Assembly (NCBI RefSeq): GCF_022539315.1
Contig: NC_066316.1
Span: 51,771,994-51,835,993 of the forward strand
Reading direction: 5' to 3'
Length of the DNA: 64,000 nucleotides
Origin: Serinus canaria
Lineage: Eukaryota; Chordata; Aves; Passeriformes; Fringillidae
Numbering within the stretch: position 1 is the stretch's first letter; each line of letters begins with the position of its first letter. Both the position numbers and the translations under genes were made by a program. Shown piece by piece: positions 22,208 to 35,082 of the stretch. The notes under the pieces are model-generated. The model saw nothing but the letters and a program-made list of their open reading frames with translations, did not search any database and was not told the DNA's origin.

Positions 22208-23871
22208 GTAATAGTTTGAAATACATTTTCTCAACAGAGGCAACAGCTGCTTTTGCAAGTGGCTTTACAACAGGCTTTATTGTCTATTATTGGATTCATT
22301 GCCTATTATTTGGCAGATGCTGCAGGTCTGTAAATACATGACTGCTGGCAATATCAGTGTTCTGAATGTTCTTAAAAACCTAATAGTAGTTATCATGTTT
22401 GTTTTGGTTTAAACCTATCACACTTTAAACCCTAACAGACAATTTGTTCAGAACTCAGATTTCATCTGTCACAAAACTGAATAGATACGGGATATTTAAG
22501 TTGTACAACACACCCAGCTTTCTTTGGCAACAAGCTTTGGTACACTGGTATCTGTCCACTGCATTTATTCTCTTGAACCAGACACTCTTGAGTTAATAGA
22601 CATCTTACTAGATGGAAAACACTGAAAAATCAGGCTAGAATTGAAAGCTAAACGAGTGTGAGTTAAACTATTTACCATATGCTCTCATTTCCTGACTACT
22701 GCTGGGCTTGGAGGCGCTGGAGTTGGAACGACCTCAAAGGCAGCCAGAGAAAGTTAGATGGGTCAACCCCCTGAAAATCTGGCCTCCATGGGCTTCTTTG
22801 AAAGCAGCAGGCTGATTCTGAGGGATGTCTGGAGAGGGAGGGAATCTTAGGACCAAATTAAAGAGAGGAAACCAAAATATAATTAGTCTTCTGAGGATGG
22901 GGCAATAAGTGGGTATGGGATGTATCTGTTTGAAGTGCAGGCAAAAGTCCTGTTAAGAATTTTAACTGCTGACTCTTGAGAGCTGCCATGATAGTGGCAG
23001 TAAAAGTTGGGCTTTTTAGTATCAGAGACCAATATTCCCAATTTAGTGGTGCTTTTAGTTTTCAAGAGTTTGCCCTGACATGAAAAGATCTGTAGAAAGG
23101 TAGTATCTCCTTCCCACATAGCCACAGCAGAAAGACAGCTTTTATTGGCAAAACCTTTTAACTGGTACCCTGTTATCCCAGTCTCTGAATGGGCTATTTT
23201 GCTGCTTGACCTACATTTCCAGTAGGGTGTAGTGATGTGGGTAGGATTTTTTTTCACACTTCTAAATGATATGGTTATGGCAGCAAGGCCTTTCAAGTGG
23301 AGACCACACCTCAGGTCTTACCAACAATCCAAGACTGCTGAGGAATGCACAGCTTTCCCCATCCTTATTCCTGTATCTTTTTAGGAGTCTAGCAGCTGAG
23401 CTGTACACCTGATTTCTTCTTGTCTCACCTTCCCCCCATCCTGACCTCTGTTTTTTTTCCTTCTCCCCAGTCTACTCAAAAAAAACATCGAAGTGGCAGA
23501 AAATATTTTAGTAATTTCCCTTTCCCTTTCCTTTCCTTTGCCTCCCTTTTTGACATACAGTGAATATACTATTAAATTACTTCTCATAATGTATTACTCT
23601 TATGGGGAAGTAATCCCATCTCTATTTCTTTTGTTCATTATATGCAATTTCAGAGGCAGTGGAATTGCATGTTCATAATATGTCATTTTTCAAAGAAGGC
23701 CTCATCTAATGAGAAACCAATCTTCTCATGGGCTCTAGTGCTCTTTGTGTCAAGGTCATATAGCATTTCTTCATCATTCTGAATAATTTAGTGTAAATGC
23801 TGGTCATGTCACACCAAATTTTAGTGTTCTTCAAATAATCAGGAGTGTCATGATGTGAATGTTCTCTTAAG

Positions 23872-23932
23872 AAAACAAAACAAAACAAACAAAAAAAACC
23901 CACCACAAAATAAAACAAAACAAAAAGACAAG
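23872..23932. repeat. A-rich simple repeat
   Basis: A run of AAAAC/AAAC units (AAAACAAAACAAAACAAAC and similar) spans about 60 bp. It may be the degenerate tail of an old retroposon, but no body is recognisable beside it. Confidence 0.7.
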
Positions 23933-24057
23933 TCAGGACCGTGCTCAACCTAGAAATGCAGATGGGATGAAGCAAGGATAATCAAAAATTTAAGTGAGCT
24001 ACATGATACATGACTAAAAAAAAATTACACTTTTTACACACTGTGTATGTACTTAGA

Positions 24058-24153
24058 ATACATACATAGAAATATATATATGCATACATATATATATTTC
24101 TATGTATGTATTCTATATATATATATACATACATAGAAATATATATATATGCA
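24058..24153. repeat. palindromic AT-rich microsatellite
   Basis: The motif ATACATACATAGAAATATAT at 24058 is repeated in inverted orientation, ending ATTTCTATGTATGTAT at 24111, and again in direct orientation at about 24127-24153. The first two copies form an almost perfect 54-bp palindrome. The structure can extrude as a cruciform and is typical of unstable AT-rich DNA. Confidence 0.85.
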
Positions 24154-27100
24154 TTATTTTCTGCCTTTTTTCGTATAGCTTTCATGTCTTGAATACATTT
24201 TCATGCATCATTTACCTCTTAAAGAAGAAGCATTTGAAAAAAAAATTGGTTAAAGCATGTTTAGGTGTTCTGTGTATATTTCTATGAGTGTACATCCCTC
24301 CCTTCTGAAATCAAAAAAGGATCAGCTTCCCAGTAGTCTTCAGTGTTCCTGGATTTAGTCACCAGTTCCTTACTTCTTTGAGGCTCACACATTTGTTACT
24401 GAATTTTGTGGGGAAGAAATCTGTTGAATTTTTGAAGATTCATATATTTTTTCCTACTGCTTCCAGATAATTGTGGTCAAGATTCTTTGCTAGACTTTCC
24501 TTTGATTTTTCCTGGATAGGATTCTTAGGAAATCCTACAAGATGCTAGGGTAACACCTGAGAGCATAAAAGATTAGCAGTTTAGAGGATAGAAATTCTAA
24601 ATACCTGGTGCAAGTAATGGTAGTTCCTGACTGCCCAGGTGATTCACTGAAATGTTATGGCTGAATGTAACTTGCTCACAGTGTGATTTCATGCAGTTAC
24701 TATTAATTTAATGTTCCTATAAATTGTTTCTGTGGAAAGTTGCCCTATTTTTTCATTTAGAATGGTCAAGGATAAGTCTGTTGTAGTCTTAGACATTCTA
24801 CTATTTCCCTTAGTTTTTAGGTACTTCTTGTTCTATTTACCTTCTTGTTCATCTAAACAGAAATTCACTCCACAGTTTCAATTTAAGACCTAACATAGAA
24901 ATATTATGGCCTTAACTTTATCTTTTACAGAACTGAACATTTTAGTCTTAACTCTTAATTCACTAAGCCTTATTTCTCTTTTCTGATTTTTCTACAAGAT
25001 CACAGCCTTCTTTTTTCTAAGGCAGTATAATAATTCTTAAAATTGTTCTTTGAGAAGGTTTTTCCTCTCTTTACATGAATTCATATTCTTGTAATTCAGA
25101 TCACATATTTTTTTCATTCCCTTTGGATTAGTATTTTATACAGCAGTTTAAAAAAAACCCCAAAACCAACAAAACAACATCCCCAAGCCTGTTCTATGCA
25201 TTTTGCTTTGCTCCACCCGTATTTACCACACTGCTTCCTCACCAAGGAAATTGAGCTGTCACTCTCCCCACCTAGTGTTCTTGCATGTGAAAGAGGAAAA
25301 ATCGCTAGAGAGAATGATTCAGACAAGAAATAGTAGCTGGAAGTGGGAGGTAGGAAGCTGGCTTTTTTTGTCACACTAAAAATAGGTGTTTTCCAAAAAA
25401 ATATTTTGAACTACTGCATTCTGGAGAAGAGCAAAACAAAACAAAATTATTGAAGTGGATTGCTGCTCTTTCATTGCTGTCTTGTATGAGCTGCAGAAAT
25501 CCAAAGTACACCTTGCTTGCTGGGCGTTTATGTACCCAGTGATGAGAGACAGTGCCAAGTCCAAAAGTGCATATTATTATCAGCACCTCTAATTCTGTGA
25601 CATCTCTGGATGACAGCAATATGTATCAAGCTAATACTTTGGTAGATTATTAACTACTTTAATAGACAGAGTCTTATAAAAGCTATATTTGACTTTATGT
25701 CAGTGTTCAATTTTTCCCCTGTTTGTACTGTTTCTGCCACTGAGGGCAGCCATTCAAAACAGACAGGAGTTCAGCATGAGCTATGGATATAGCTGTTTCT
25801 TTGTGCCCATTATTTTTGCACAAACCTTTGAAAATGAAACCAATTTGTGGATTTTAACCAAGTGAATCAGTTTTGTAGATAAACTATAAATGTATTTGTT
25901 TCTTTCATTAATTCTTTGTCTTTTATGACTCTGCAGCTTTGTCAAAACTTCCTGTGACAGTTGCTGCTCCTTTTCTCAGAAAAGTCCTACTGATCCTTGG
26001 TTTTGTCAGATGACTACATAGGGCTGCCTCACAGTAGGGGAATTGGTCTTTAATAAAGAGTTCAGCTCCCTTGCTTCTCCTTTCTTCTCTTAATTTGCAA
26101 GCAATTTTGAGAATTCAGGCCCTAATTAATTTATGAATTTTTCTCCACTTAACATACAGTAAGTTTATGCTTGTTCCAATATCCACTGCTTGATTGTCAT
26201 AATTTTGGCCTATTTCCAGTGCTGGGTTCCTCCTTCTATGGGAAACGATATCAATGTTAGCACTGTTAAACATCTCATCCAAAGTAAAAACTACAGTGGT
26301 AGCCATCTGCATAAAATCTGCTAAATCTAAACAGAAATCCCTTGTCTTGGAAATGAAAATAGAGAGGAAAGCAGTTAATCAGAGCTACCCATGCCCAGTC
26401 CTGCTCTTTTGAAGTCTGTGGGAGTTTTGCCACCAATATTAGTGAGGCACATTCAGGCTCCTGCATGCTGAGTTCTTGGGTGTTGTTTTGCTTAATGGAA
26501 AGTAATGCACTTGGATAAAATGTTAATTAATTAGATTGTGTAATAGTTTTAGACAAGAGGTAGCACCACTAGAACAGCATAATTTTGGTTTTCTAGTCCT
26601 AAGTAAAGTATTGGGCTTTTTAAATTCTTTGTAGATTACTTCAAATTATTTTTTATTAAATAACTTTGCTATTCTTATTATAAATTATGAAATCTGTGAT
26701 GTCTGTTTTTATTTCAAAAGTTTTCTGGGTTTCTACCAGTGAGGTTTTATGAAGGATTTGGACCTGGCCCTCCTCTACTCCACACAACTTCAAGTTCAGT
26801 GTTAGTGAAGGTAGTGAGGGACAGCCTTTGCTCGGGCTGAGAAATATTTTAAAATGCTACATAACATGTACATTACATGTAATATTTGTATTTGAAAAAC
26901 CAACCAAAAAAGAACCCAAGTGAAAATCCTCAGGTTTCTCCACAGTGCCATGCTGGCATCTTGTGTCCATGACCTGTGGAGAAAGCCTTCATCACAGATG
27001 GAAAAATTTGGGATTTCCTTTTGAGTGACTGAAGGATGATCCCTTCTTAGTCTCCTGCTGAAGCTTCCTGCCCTTTTCCACCTTCCAATGCCTTCTTTTG

Positions 27101-28719
27101 TCTTTATACTGACTTTAAACTTTAACTAGATTTAGTGATGATCTGACATTGTTCGATGCCATTTTTAGAAAAGCAGTGTATTGGAGAATAGGGAAAGGGG
27201 GTTTTCTTCATTGTTCCAGAACACGGTGCAAGTGTAGCCAAAAACCCATTTCAGCAAAGACCAGCTGTTTCATGTGAGGGATTCCAGGCCTTTCTGGTTT
27301 GACTTTGCAACATTCTCTAGTAATGAATAGCCTTCATACCAAATTAGCACATATTGTAAGTGCTTTCTGTTGAAAAGCTGTAGTTGATTGTATTCCCACA
27401 CCAGATCTGCAAGGAGGAGCAAGACCCAGAGACACAAGCCAAGGCATGAGGCACGACCATGGTGCTTCCAAAATTCTTCTGCTACAATGGTCAATAACTT
27501 AAAAGGAAGGCTTAGGATGCTTTTATTTTTAGTAGTCCAAAAAGTAGCTGCAATTTTTAGTTTTGTGTCATGAAGTCTCAGATTTTATATTCTAACTATA
27601 ACATCACCTTCTCCAGGGAAAGGAAACTCTTCATCCTTGACATTTCTTTGAATGTGTCTGTTATGTCAAGTCATTTTTTTTTGCTCTCTGTTTTGAACAC
27701 TTTAATGTGCTGCAGTCAAAATCACCTCAAGTAAAAGATTATTCACAACTCAGATGCTTCTGTGGAATGCTTTTAGTTTTCCTCTGCTTTCAAATTTATT
27801 TCTGTCTTACTCTGTGAGTTTTCTAATGTTTTGTCTGCTCTTTGTATTGCATCTTCACTGAGTGACTTATGGAACAGTCAGTTCTTTTTTGTCTGTCCAG
27901 TTAATGCGAAGCAGTTAGAAGTGTTACTGTCATATTTTCTGGAAAAATCCCTTTGCTCACGATTTCTCTCCTGGAAAGCTGAGAAGCCTCAGATAAAAAA
28001 GAAAACAATAGTTATCTCATTGCTTTGCCTGTGTTTTGCTGCTTTAAAATGTATTTGGAGATTGTTTGTCCAACAGGTGGTTGTTTCATTAGTTTCAAGT
28101 ATATGTAACTTAACCAATCACAGTCAAGCTGTGTCGAAACTCTAGAAAGAGTCACGAGTTTTCATTATTATCTTTTAACCTTCTGTAAATATCCTTTCTA
28201 TATTCTTTAGCATACTTTAATATAATAGTCTTTAATATAATATAGTATCATGAAATAATAAATTAACCTTCTAAAAACATAAAGTCAAATTCATCATTTC
28301 CTTTCTCTGTCTAAAAAACCCCACAAACACAAAATAAAACCTCACAAGTGACTCTTTGGGCCTACCTGTGTGGCCAGTCTTCAGTTATAGCTATCCATCA
28401 CCACTTATCTTCAGAGAAAACATAACCATGAGATTAGTAAAGAATTTAATGTTGACATTTGAAAACTATTTAAAATATGCCAGAGTAGCCAGCACTGAAA
28501 TTCCCAGGACTTTTAGTGGAAATTTAGATTCCACAAGTATTTCGGTTCTTTAAAATTAGTTCTTTATATTCTTTAAATCAAGTTATACTAACTCTGAAGG
28601 AAATTAATAGTGATTTGTGTAACAGTTTGACAACGACAGTAATCAGTATTAGCTCAGCCTGTCTAGTACGACAGAAAGGAGAAATGTGCATTGCTGATTA
28701 TCAGCTGCATGTCTCCAGG

Positions 28720-28960
28720 TGCAAGGCAGGCTGTGCTGCCGGCTTCCCGCGGTTTGTTAATCCTTCCTCCGGGCTCCTCGCAGGGCGCAGCAGCGCGACC
28801 ACAGCCCGTGTGTAGGCACACTGTCCTGGAATAGCTCTGAGTCACGCTGCCAGAGAAGAAAGCTGGCTTTGTGGTCCGGGCCGTGGCAGCACAGGCTCCA
28901 CCACCGCCTCCTGTGCCTCTGATGAGGATGCAGCTTCGTAAATTGCTCTCTGTGAGCCAG
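28720..28960. promoter_or_regulatory. CpG-enriched intronic patch with AP-1 consensus
   Basis: About 240 bp are markedly GC-rich against an AT-rich background. They contain roughly a dozen CpGs, including CCCGCGG, CAGCGCGACC and GGTCCGGGCCGTG. TGAGTCA, a perfect AP-1 site, is at 28838-28844. This could be an enhancer or an internal promoter giving a shorter ADGRG6 transcript. It could equally be an old GC-rich retroposon fragment that I do not recognise. Confidence 0.35.
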
Positions 28961-31603
28961 CTTAGCTCAACAGACCAGGACCAAGTGGGATAGACACTGG
29001 TCTTCCCAAGCTTTCCTACTTGCTCCAGCTGTCACCATTTCAGTTAAAGAAAAGAGAAACATACTAATCCCTGTTGTGTTTACCTACACCACTGTCCATT
29101 TTTTTTAAATTATATTGATGGCAGTAATGGCAGTACAGGTTACTATAGGTGATGTGGAATTTGTAACTGATTACTGCTGTGAGAGTCTATCTACCTTTAT
29201 ATGTCACACAATAAAACATTTAAAGCTGAGTGTAGCAAATCCAGTGACACCAGCAGAGCACGGCAGCATTGCCATTTATTTGAGTGCAGGCCTACTGTTT
29301 CCCAAATTAAGAATTTGCTCTTCACAATTATAATGTTTTCTTTCTGGGATATGAGCATGACAAAAGTGGAAGGAAGCACTGAACTCCATGTTGCGTCAGC
29401 TGTCAAGTTAAAAGGTATTTATTTAGTCTGGGAAGCTAGCATGAGTCATTCTGAAAAGTTTGTGGAAATTGTTTTCATCATAATATGGAGTAGGCTCTTA
29501 TTATACAGTATACACATACTTGTGCTTTAAGAGTTTCTCAGAAAACAACAGATTGGTTTAAGGGATTCTTTTTGCCAGTCTTCTTTTGCCAGTCTTTTCT
29601 TCCTCACAATCAATACTTTTTTCTGTAATTTTTCAATGTAACTGCAACCAGTTCTATCTCATCTATCATTATCCCTTCTATTTTGTTGGCATTGTCCTTC
29701 CTCAAAGGTATGGATACTAAATATCATTTTGGTTATTTGGGAATCCTGAGACAGGAAGCTAAGCAGTAGTGGTGACTGTTCAGAATGTCTGTTCTGCAGC
29801 CAGAGTGCTGAGGTAGGGAGTGGCATCAGTATATTAAGTTTTCCTCTTCTGAAGTAAAGGGAATAGATGACTGAAGCCAGAATCTTTTAGGAAAGATGGT
29901 TAAATGCCAGGAGGCTCTGGGGCAGAAGTACTGGAGGGCTGAAGGAATTGGCAATCCTGTAGGCAATTTCCATACTTCTGCTAAAAATAAATGCCGTAAT
30001 AAATTTGTACTTGTAACATATCTGAGGTATACAGAAAAAGCCTGCTAATGCATATCCACCCTACTAAGGCTATTTGCCATATAGATGTTAAACACCCCAC
30101 AGAGACCAAAGGAATGTTAGGAGGAACTCAGTATCTCTGGGAGCAGGGAAGGAGAGACGTGGCCTGAGACAGCTGGAATTTCTCTGCTAAAATACATCCA
30201 CTGGGAAAGGAGAAAGCCAAGCCTGCAGGTGGTCACATTTTATCTTACTTCTCCGGCAACATGTGACCAGTAAAACAGTGAATCTGTCAAGAAAATTAGG
30301 CACATCTGGAAAGTGTAGTTCTGAGCCGTCATCATGGGAATGTCTTTCTGAAAGATTTTTGTAGTTGAAGTCCTGGTCTATCTGGGAAGGAGTACCTGAA
30401 AACCCTACTGGCCCTCTTCAGCACCCCTACAGATTTATTTCGGCTGCTCTTCTTCCCGTAGTCCCCAAGCCCCTTTAGCTGACTGTTGCTTTCTTGTGGC
30501 ACAAGGGGCCACAGGTGAAAGCTCCCCTGGTGGGTGTGTGCCCTGCTCACGGTATGTGTGCTGGCAGTGCCACAGCTCACCAGGCTGCCAGGAACAGCTC
30601 ACACGCTCCAAAGGTCTGTCTTTATTCAGGCTGATGGGTATCCAAGGGCAAGGCTAAGATGAAGACAGCCCAAAGCATGTTTGCTTTTTCCTTTTTTCCA
30701 CATTTTGGCTTCCATGGACATCCAATGTTCCATGCTTTAGAGGCTTACCTCCTACTAGCCAGAGCCAAGCAATGCTCTTGGGTACCAACATATTCTCATC
30801 TCCAACAGTTCCTTTTGTCCCAGGAGGAAACTTCTGTGCCTTCCACTCTGGGCTTATTTCCTGTGTCCTGCTAGAACTGGTTTGCTGTACATGATTTCCC
30901 TTCCAAAAAAGCAATGTTTTTGGACAAGGGTGGGGCCTGTTTTATTTTGTTCACAGGAAAGAGTCTTGGGCACTTTGAACTACTTCTGATGTCCAAGAAA
31001 GTAGCAGTGGGCTACAATACAGAAACAGCTATTAGTGCTCAAACTTCGATTAGTCATCTGAGGAACTCAACTTTCCTAATTATGACTAAAAGCTTCAGAA
31101 GTATGTCAGGGTGTTTTTCACTCCATAAAAAAAACTTGAAGGATTTAAATGTTAGGCATCTGTTCTTTGTTAATCTCCTAGTCTTTCTCTGTAGTCCAGA
31201 GGTGGATCCTCTGGAGGATGGCTAGTCCCACCCTGACAAGTTTTGTGAGGTGGGATGAATCAGCTCATAAGTTCCTAAGCCATTAGCAACCAGATGTTTA
31301 AAATTAATTAGGACCTATTTAGAACTCACAACTCTATGGTTTTATCTTCTGAACTCTTCTGAAAACATTTTTTAGCTCTTCTGATGAGATGCTTTTTAAA
31401 GGTAACTAGGAGATTAAATTTCCCAGCCATATTTTCTTGTCATGGCCCTATATATACAAAAATACTAATTTACAGATAATGAGCAACACTGTTTTGGTGA
31501 CACTGTTCCATACTCAGAAAACCAGAGTTGGTCAGATATTTTTATTTCCACACATTTGGCCTCTGCTCTCCCGACTGAAACACTTGGATAATTTTCTTTG
31601 CAG

Positions 31604-31746
31604 TTTTAGTGCTTTGGCTCTTCTGGTTTATAATTCTACCAACAACATCAATTTAGAAGAAGAAGACATCCGACAGAAGCTCATAAGTAATAATCGAACC
31701 ATGGAAGAGGGATATCAACTTCATGCTGTGGATGTTGATCCAGTGG
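31604..31746 (+). CDS. ADGRG6: ADGRG6 exon: C-terminal half of SEA domain
   Basis: This 143-nt exon, phase 2 to 1, has acceptor TTTGCAG and donor GTAAGT at 31747. It reads SFSALALLVYNSTNNINLEE and continues DIRQKLISNNRTMEEGYQ then LHAVDVDPV. Human ADGRG6 has WALLVYNATNNTNLEG and LHTVNV at the same place. It supplies the C-terminal part of the SEA fold after the furin site and carries NST and NRT sequons. Confidence 0.95.
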
Positions 31747-32444
31747 GTAAGTTGTGTTCAGCTTTGTTACACAAGAAATTTTTTTTGCTTGTTCATAAAT
31801 AAGCATCTTCTGTATTAAAATAATTGCAGATTTCCAAACAGTATGATGGTTTCAGATTTTAAATTGTCCCTATAAATCTACTTGTTCCACTAATCTCAAG
31901 GAGCCGTGCTCAAAATACCACTTTTAATACAAACAAAGTTGTTCAAATTGCTTTAGTCAATGTCTTGTTGTCTGGTTGAAAGAGGTTTGGAGGTTCCTGA
32001 CAGCTGCTCTGGTGGTTTGAGGATAACAAAATATGCTTTACAGCCAGAGCTAAAATGAGACATTTTGGGCCTCCAAGGCCCTCATCCCCACTTCTCAATG
32101 GTGTTTGTGTTTCTGACAACAGTTGCCCTTAATCAATCTTCTTTTAGCTCTCATCTCTTCCCATTCAGCTTCAACCAAAGATTGCCCTTCCTTTGGAAGG
32201 GAGGAGGTGGAGGCTGCTGGAGTGCAGATGGATGCAGCAGACACATCCAAGTCTTACCTCTGAGCAGCAGCAGCATGGATGATCCCCCATTGTGCACCCC
32301 TCTATTCCCACTCCTTTGCAAACAACCAAGCATTTCATTTTAAGACAATTTTGTGCTGTAGGCTGGTTGATGAGCTGAGGACAACAAATGGAAGATGATT
32401 AGGTGAAGAAATTTACTATTAACACTGATACACTCATTTTACAG
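31747..32444 (+). other. ADGRG6: intron between SEA and hormone-receptor exons
   Basis: About 700 bp. A short G-rich, CAG-rich stretch occurs near 32200-32275. Nothing else is recognised. Confidence 0.85.
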
Positions 32445-32559
32445 AAAAATGTTTAGCTGAAGAAAACCCTCCAAACTATTTTTGGCCAGATACCAGGCCT
32501 ACTGTGACCAACTTCACATTTTGCCACGGGAGCTCAGTTCAGACTGCATCAAGAACCTG
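32445..32559 (+). CDS. ADGRG6: ADGRG6 exon: hormone-receptor (HormR) domain, part 1
   Basis: This 115-nt exon, phase 1 to 2, has acceptor TTTTACAG and donor GTAGGT. It reads EKCLAEENPPNYFWPDTRPT and continues VTNFTFCHGSSVQTASRT. The spaced Cys and Trp residues (KCLAEE...FWPDT...FC) match the HormR domain that precedes GAIN in many adhesion GPCRs. Human ADGRG6 has HCLAMEEPKGYYWPS here. It contains an NFT sequon. Confidence 0.93.
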
Positions 32560-32845
32560 GTAGGTGTGCAAATATATGAGAAGTTTCTGATGCTTCTGAA
32601 CTCTGGTTATATATAGTTATTATTTAGTCATATATAATGGTTGCCATTGGCTGGTATTGTATTTCAGAAAGATTTTTTTCTATACCGTGAAAGATTAGGT
32701 AGGTGCAGGAATATTTTGTATTTCATTGATAGGAAAAAAACTCATCTACCACTTTTATAGGGCATATTGGGGCCCACAATTAATACATGTTCTCCATAAC
32801 TATTAAAATAAAATCTTCCTACAGAATGAAACTGTTTTACTCAAG

Positions 32846-33500
32846 TCATAGAATCATAGAATGGGTTTGGGTTGGAAGGGAGCCTAAAGATCATCTAGTT
32901 CCAAACCCCCCTGCCATGGGCAGGGACAAGTTGCTGAGAGCTCCATCCATCCTGGCCTGGAACACTTCCAAGGATGGGGCATCCACATCCTCTCTGGACA
33001 GCCTGTGCCAGTGCCTCACTACCTCAAAGTAAAAAAACTCTTTCTAATATCTAGCTGAAACCTGAAACCTCTCTTTCAGTTTAAAACCATTTGCCATTGT
33101 CTGGTCACTACATGCTGTTGTAAAAAGTCCCTGTCCAGATCTCTTGTACCCCCTTTAGGTGCTGAAAACTCCCCAGAGCTTTCTCTTCTCCAGGATGAAC
33201 CCCAACTCTCTCAGCTTCTTTACAGGAGAGGTGCTCCAGCCCTCTGATCATTTTTGTGGGCCTCCTTTGGACTTGATCCAGCAAGTCCACATTTTTCTTA
33301 TCTTGCAGGCCCCAGAGATGGATGCAGCTGGATGCAACCAGGATGTGGTTGGCTTTCTGGGCTGCATCTTCCACCAACATCCCAAATTCCTTCTCTTCAG
33401 GGCTGCTTTTAACCCGTTTTCCTCCCAAGTCTCTACTTGTGCTTGAGATTGCCCTCACCCACATGCAGGACCTTGCACTTGGCCATGACCTTTACGTTAC
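32846..33500 (-). mobile_element. CR1 LINE, 5'-truncated 3' fragment
   Basis: The plus-strand start TCATAGAATCATAGAATGGG is the reverse complement of the CR1 3' end with its ATTCTATG octamer repeats. It is followed by the standard region around GTTGGAAGGGAGCC and CTGCCATGGGCAGGGAC. Read on the minus strand, a decayed reverse-transcriptase C-terminal region is visible (LDQVQRRPTKMIRGLEHLS, then HLKGV). The copy is truncated at its 5' side and its frame is broken, so it is a fossil. The distal border near 33500 is approximate. Confidence 0.93.
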
Positions 33501-34655
33501 CAAAGCTTCAGATTTGCTACACTCCACCACTACTATCTAACTTGTGTAAGAATTAGAATAAAATTCTATGAAGATGAGATGTGTATTTGTTTTAATCCAA
33601 AACACCTCATCTCATTAGGGGGAAAGTAAAAGAAATTGTGAAACAAATATTTTGCCAGTAGTTAGTAATAATTGAAGGTGGGGATAATCTTATACTTAAA
33701 GACTTGAACTTGAGTTTTTTAAGGGTTAAGAAATTTTCCCTAATGTAAGGGGTTTTTTGCAAACATCTACAGAAGACTTTGACTCTGTATGTCCATTTCC
33801 CATTTGTAAAATGGGAATATTATTACTTCTGTTTATATATTACCAAAACGTTATGGCTTTGATCTCCTTTGAGTGCTGTAAACATGGTTATGATGATGCA
33901 ATATTAATTAATTCCTTCAGTATTTAGGATGATTACTATTAAATGCAATATATTAGTCTTATCCACCCACATTACATCTGGAACATGTTCTGAGAAGACC
34001 AGATCTGTTACTTTTTCCAAATAGTATGGTAACATGGATATGAATCAGCTTTGAGTTTCAGTGCCAGACAGGAAGGCAACCCGCATTATACTTAAATAAC
34101 TCACTTCCTCAGCCTCCTAATCTTGTACAAGAACTGATTCTGACTGACCAACTTTTGTTGTAGAGTGAGTACTGCAGAAATCAAATTGGTTTTATGTCAG
34201 AGCCTCAAAATCATTAAAAATTAAGGTTTCTGGCCTTTGCTGTCCAAGTATTGCTTATCTTTATTATTCATTTGTGGTCTACAAATGATTGTGTACAGCA
34301 CTTCTCATTAAAAAAAAAAAAATTCCTGTGTTCTGCCTGGTGCTGTGCCTTCCTTGCCTCTGCCTCCACTACCTTTTGCCAATATGGAGCACTGGTGGGA
34401 TTTGTTTGGAGGGAAGAGGAAGCTCTTCTAAAATCTCTTTTAGTCATCTGCATTCCACAGTAGGTGATTACCTGTGCTGTTACAATAAATGTGGTCAGCT
34501 GAGGAATAATGTTTTTTTGTCATGTGCTGAGTAAAGGGATAATTTTTTCCCTTTTACCATCCGTCTTTTTTCCATGCTGTAACAGCAAGTTTGTCTTTAA
34601 AGAAAACTGAGGCAGAAGTGTTTTTAATTTTGGAGCCCTTTTTACAGGTTGGCAA

Positions 34656-35082
34656 AGCTGATTAAGGGACTAGAGCATCTCTCCTATGAGGAAAGGCTGA
34701 GGGAGCTGGGCCTGTTCACCCTTGAGAAGAGAGGACTGAGGGGACCTCATCAATGTCTATGACTATCTGAAGGGAGGGTGCCAAGAGGATGGGTCCAGGC
34801 TCTGTTCAGTGGTGCCAGGCAATAGGACAAGGGGGAATGAGCAGAAACGGATGTACAGGAAGTTCCACCTGAATGTGAGGAAGATTTTATTTACTGTGTG
34901 GGTTACCAAGGACCAGAATAGATTGTGCAGAGAGGGTGTGGAGTCTCCCTCACTGGAGTTACTCAAGTACTGCCTGGACTCAATCCTGTGCCATGTGCTC
35001 TGGGATGATCCTGCTTGAGTTGGACAGTTGGACCAGGTGCCCACTGTGGTCCCTTTCAACCTGACCCATTCTGTGATTCTGT
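34656..35082 (+). mobile_element. CR1 LINE, 5'-truncated 3' fragment
   Basis: Plus-strand CR1 tail. A decayed reverse-transcriptase C-terminus is visible ([19 protein letters not shown], then [10 protein letters not shown]), followed by the 3' non-coding segment with GGAAGTTCCACCTGAATGTG and GTCCCTTTCAACCTGACCCA. It ends in the terminal TTCTGTGATTCTGT at about 35082. It lies 1.2 kb from the minus-strand copy and differs from it in sequence, so the two are independent insertions rather than a duplication. Confidence 0.92.

Larger units (their letters stand above)
22208..31603 (+). other. ADGRG6: large intron within the SEA domain (9.4 kb)
   Basis: This is the longest intron in the window. It holds an A-rich simple repeat (about 23872-23932), a palindromic AT microsatellite (24058-24153) and a GC/CpG-rich patch with an AP-1 motif (28720-28960). 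A 137-codon minus-strand open frame at 22883-23296 has no recognised homology and no coding signature I would trust. No CR1 copy was identified. Confidence 0.8.

Noticed and set aside
22883..23296. 137-codon minus-strand open frame in the large SEA intron
   Set aside because: No recognised domain, no splice or promoter context, and average composition. Long enough to note but not to support.
33108..33464. 118-codon minus-strand open frame
   Set aside because: It is the decayed reverse-transcriptase C-terminal region of the CR1 fragment, not a host gene.
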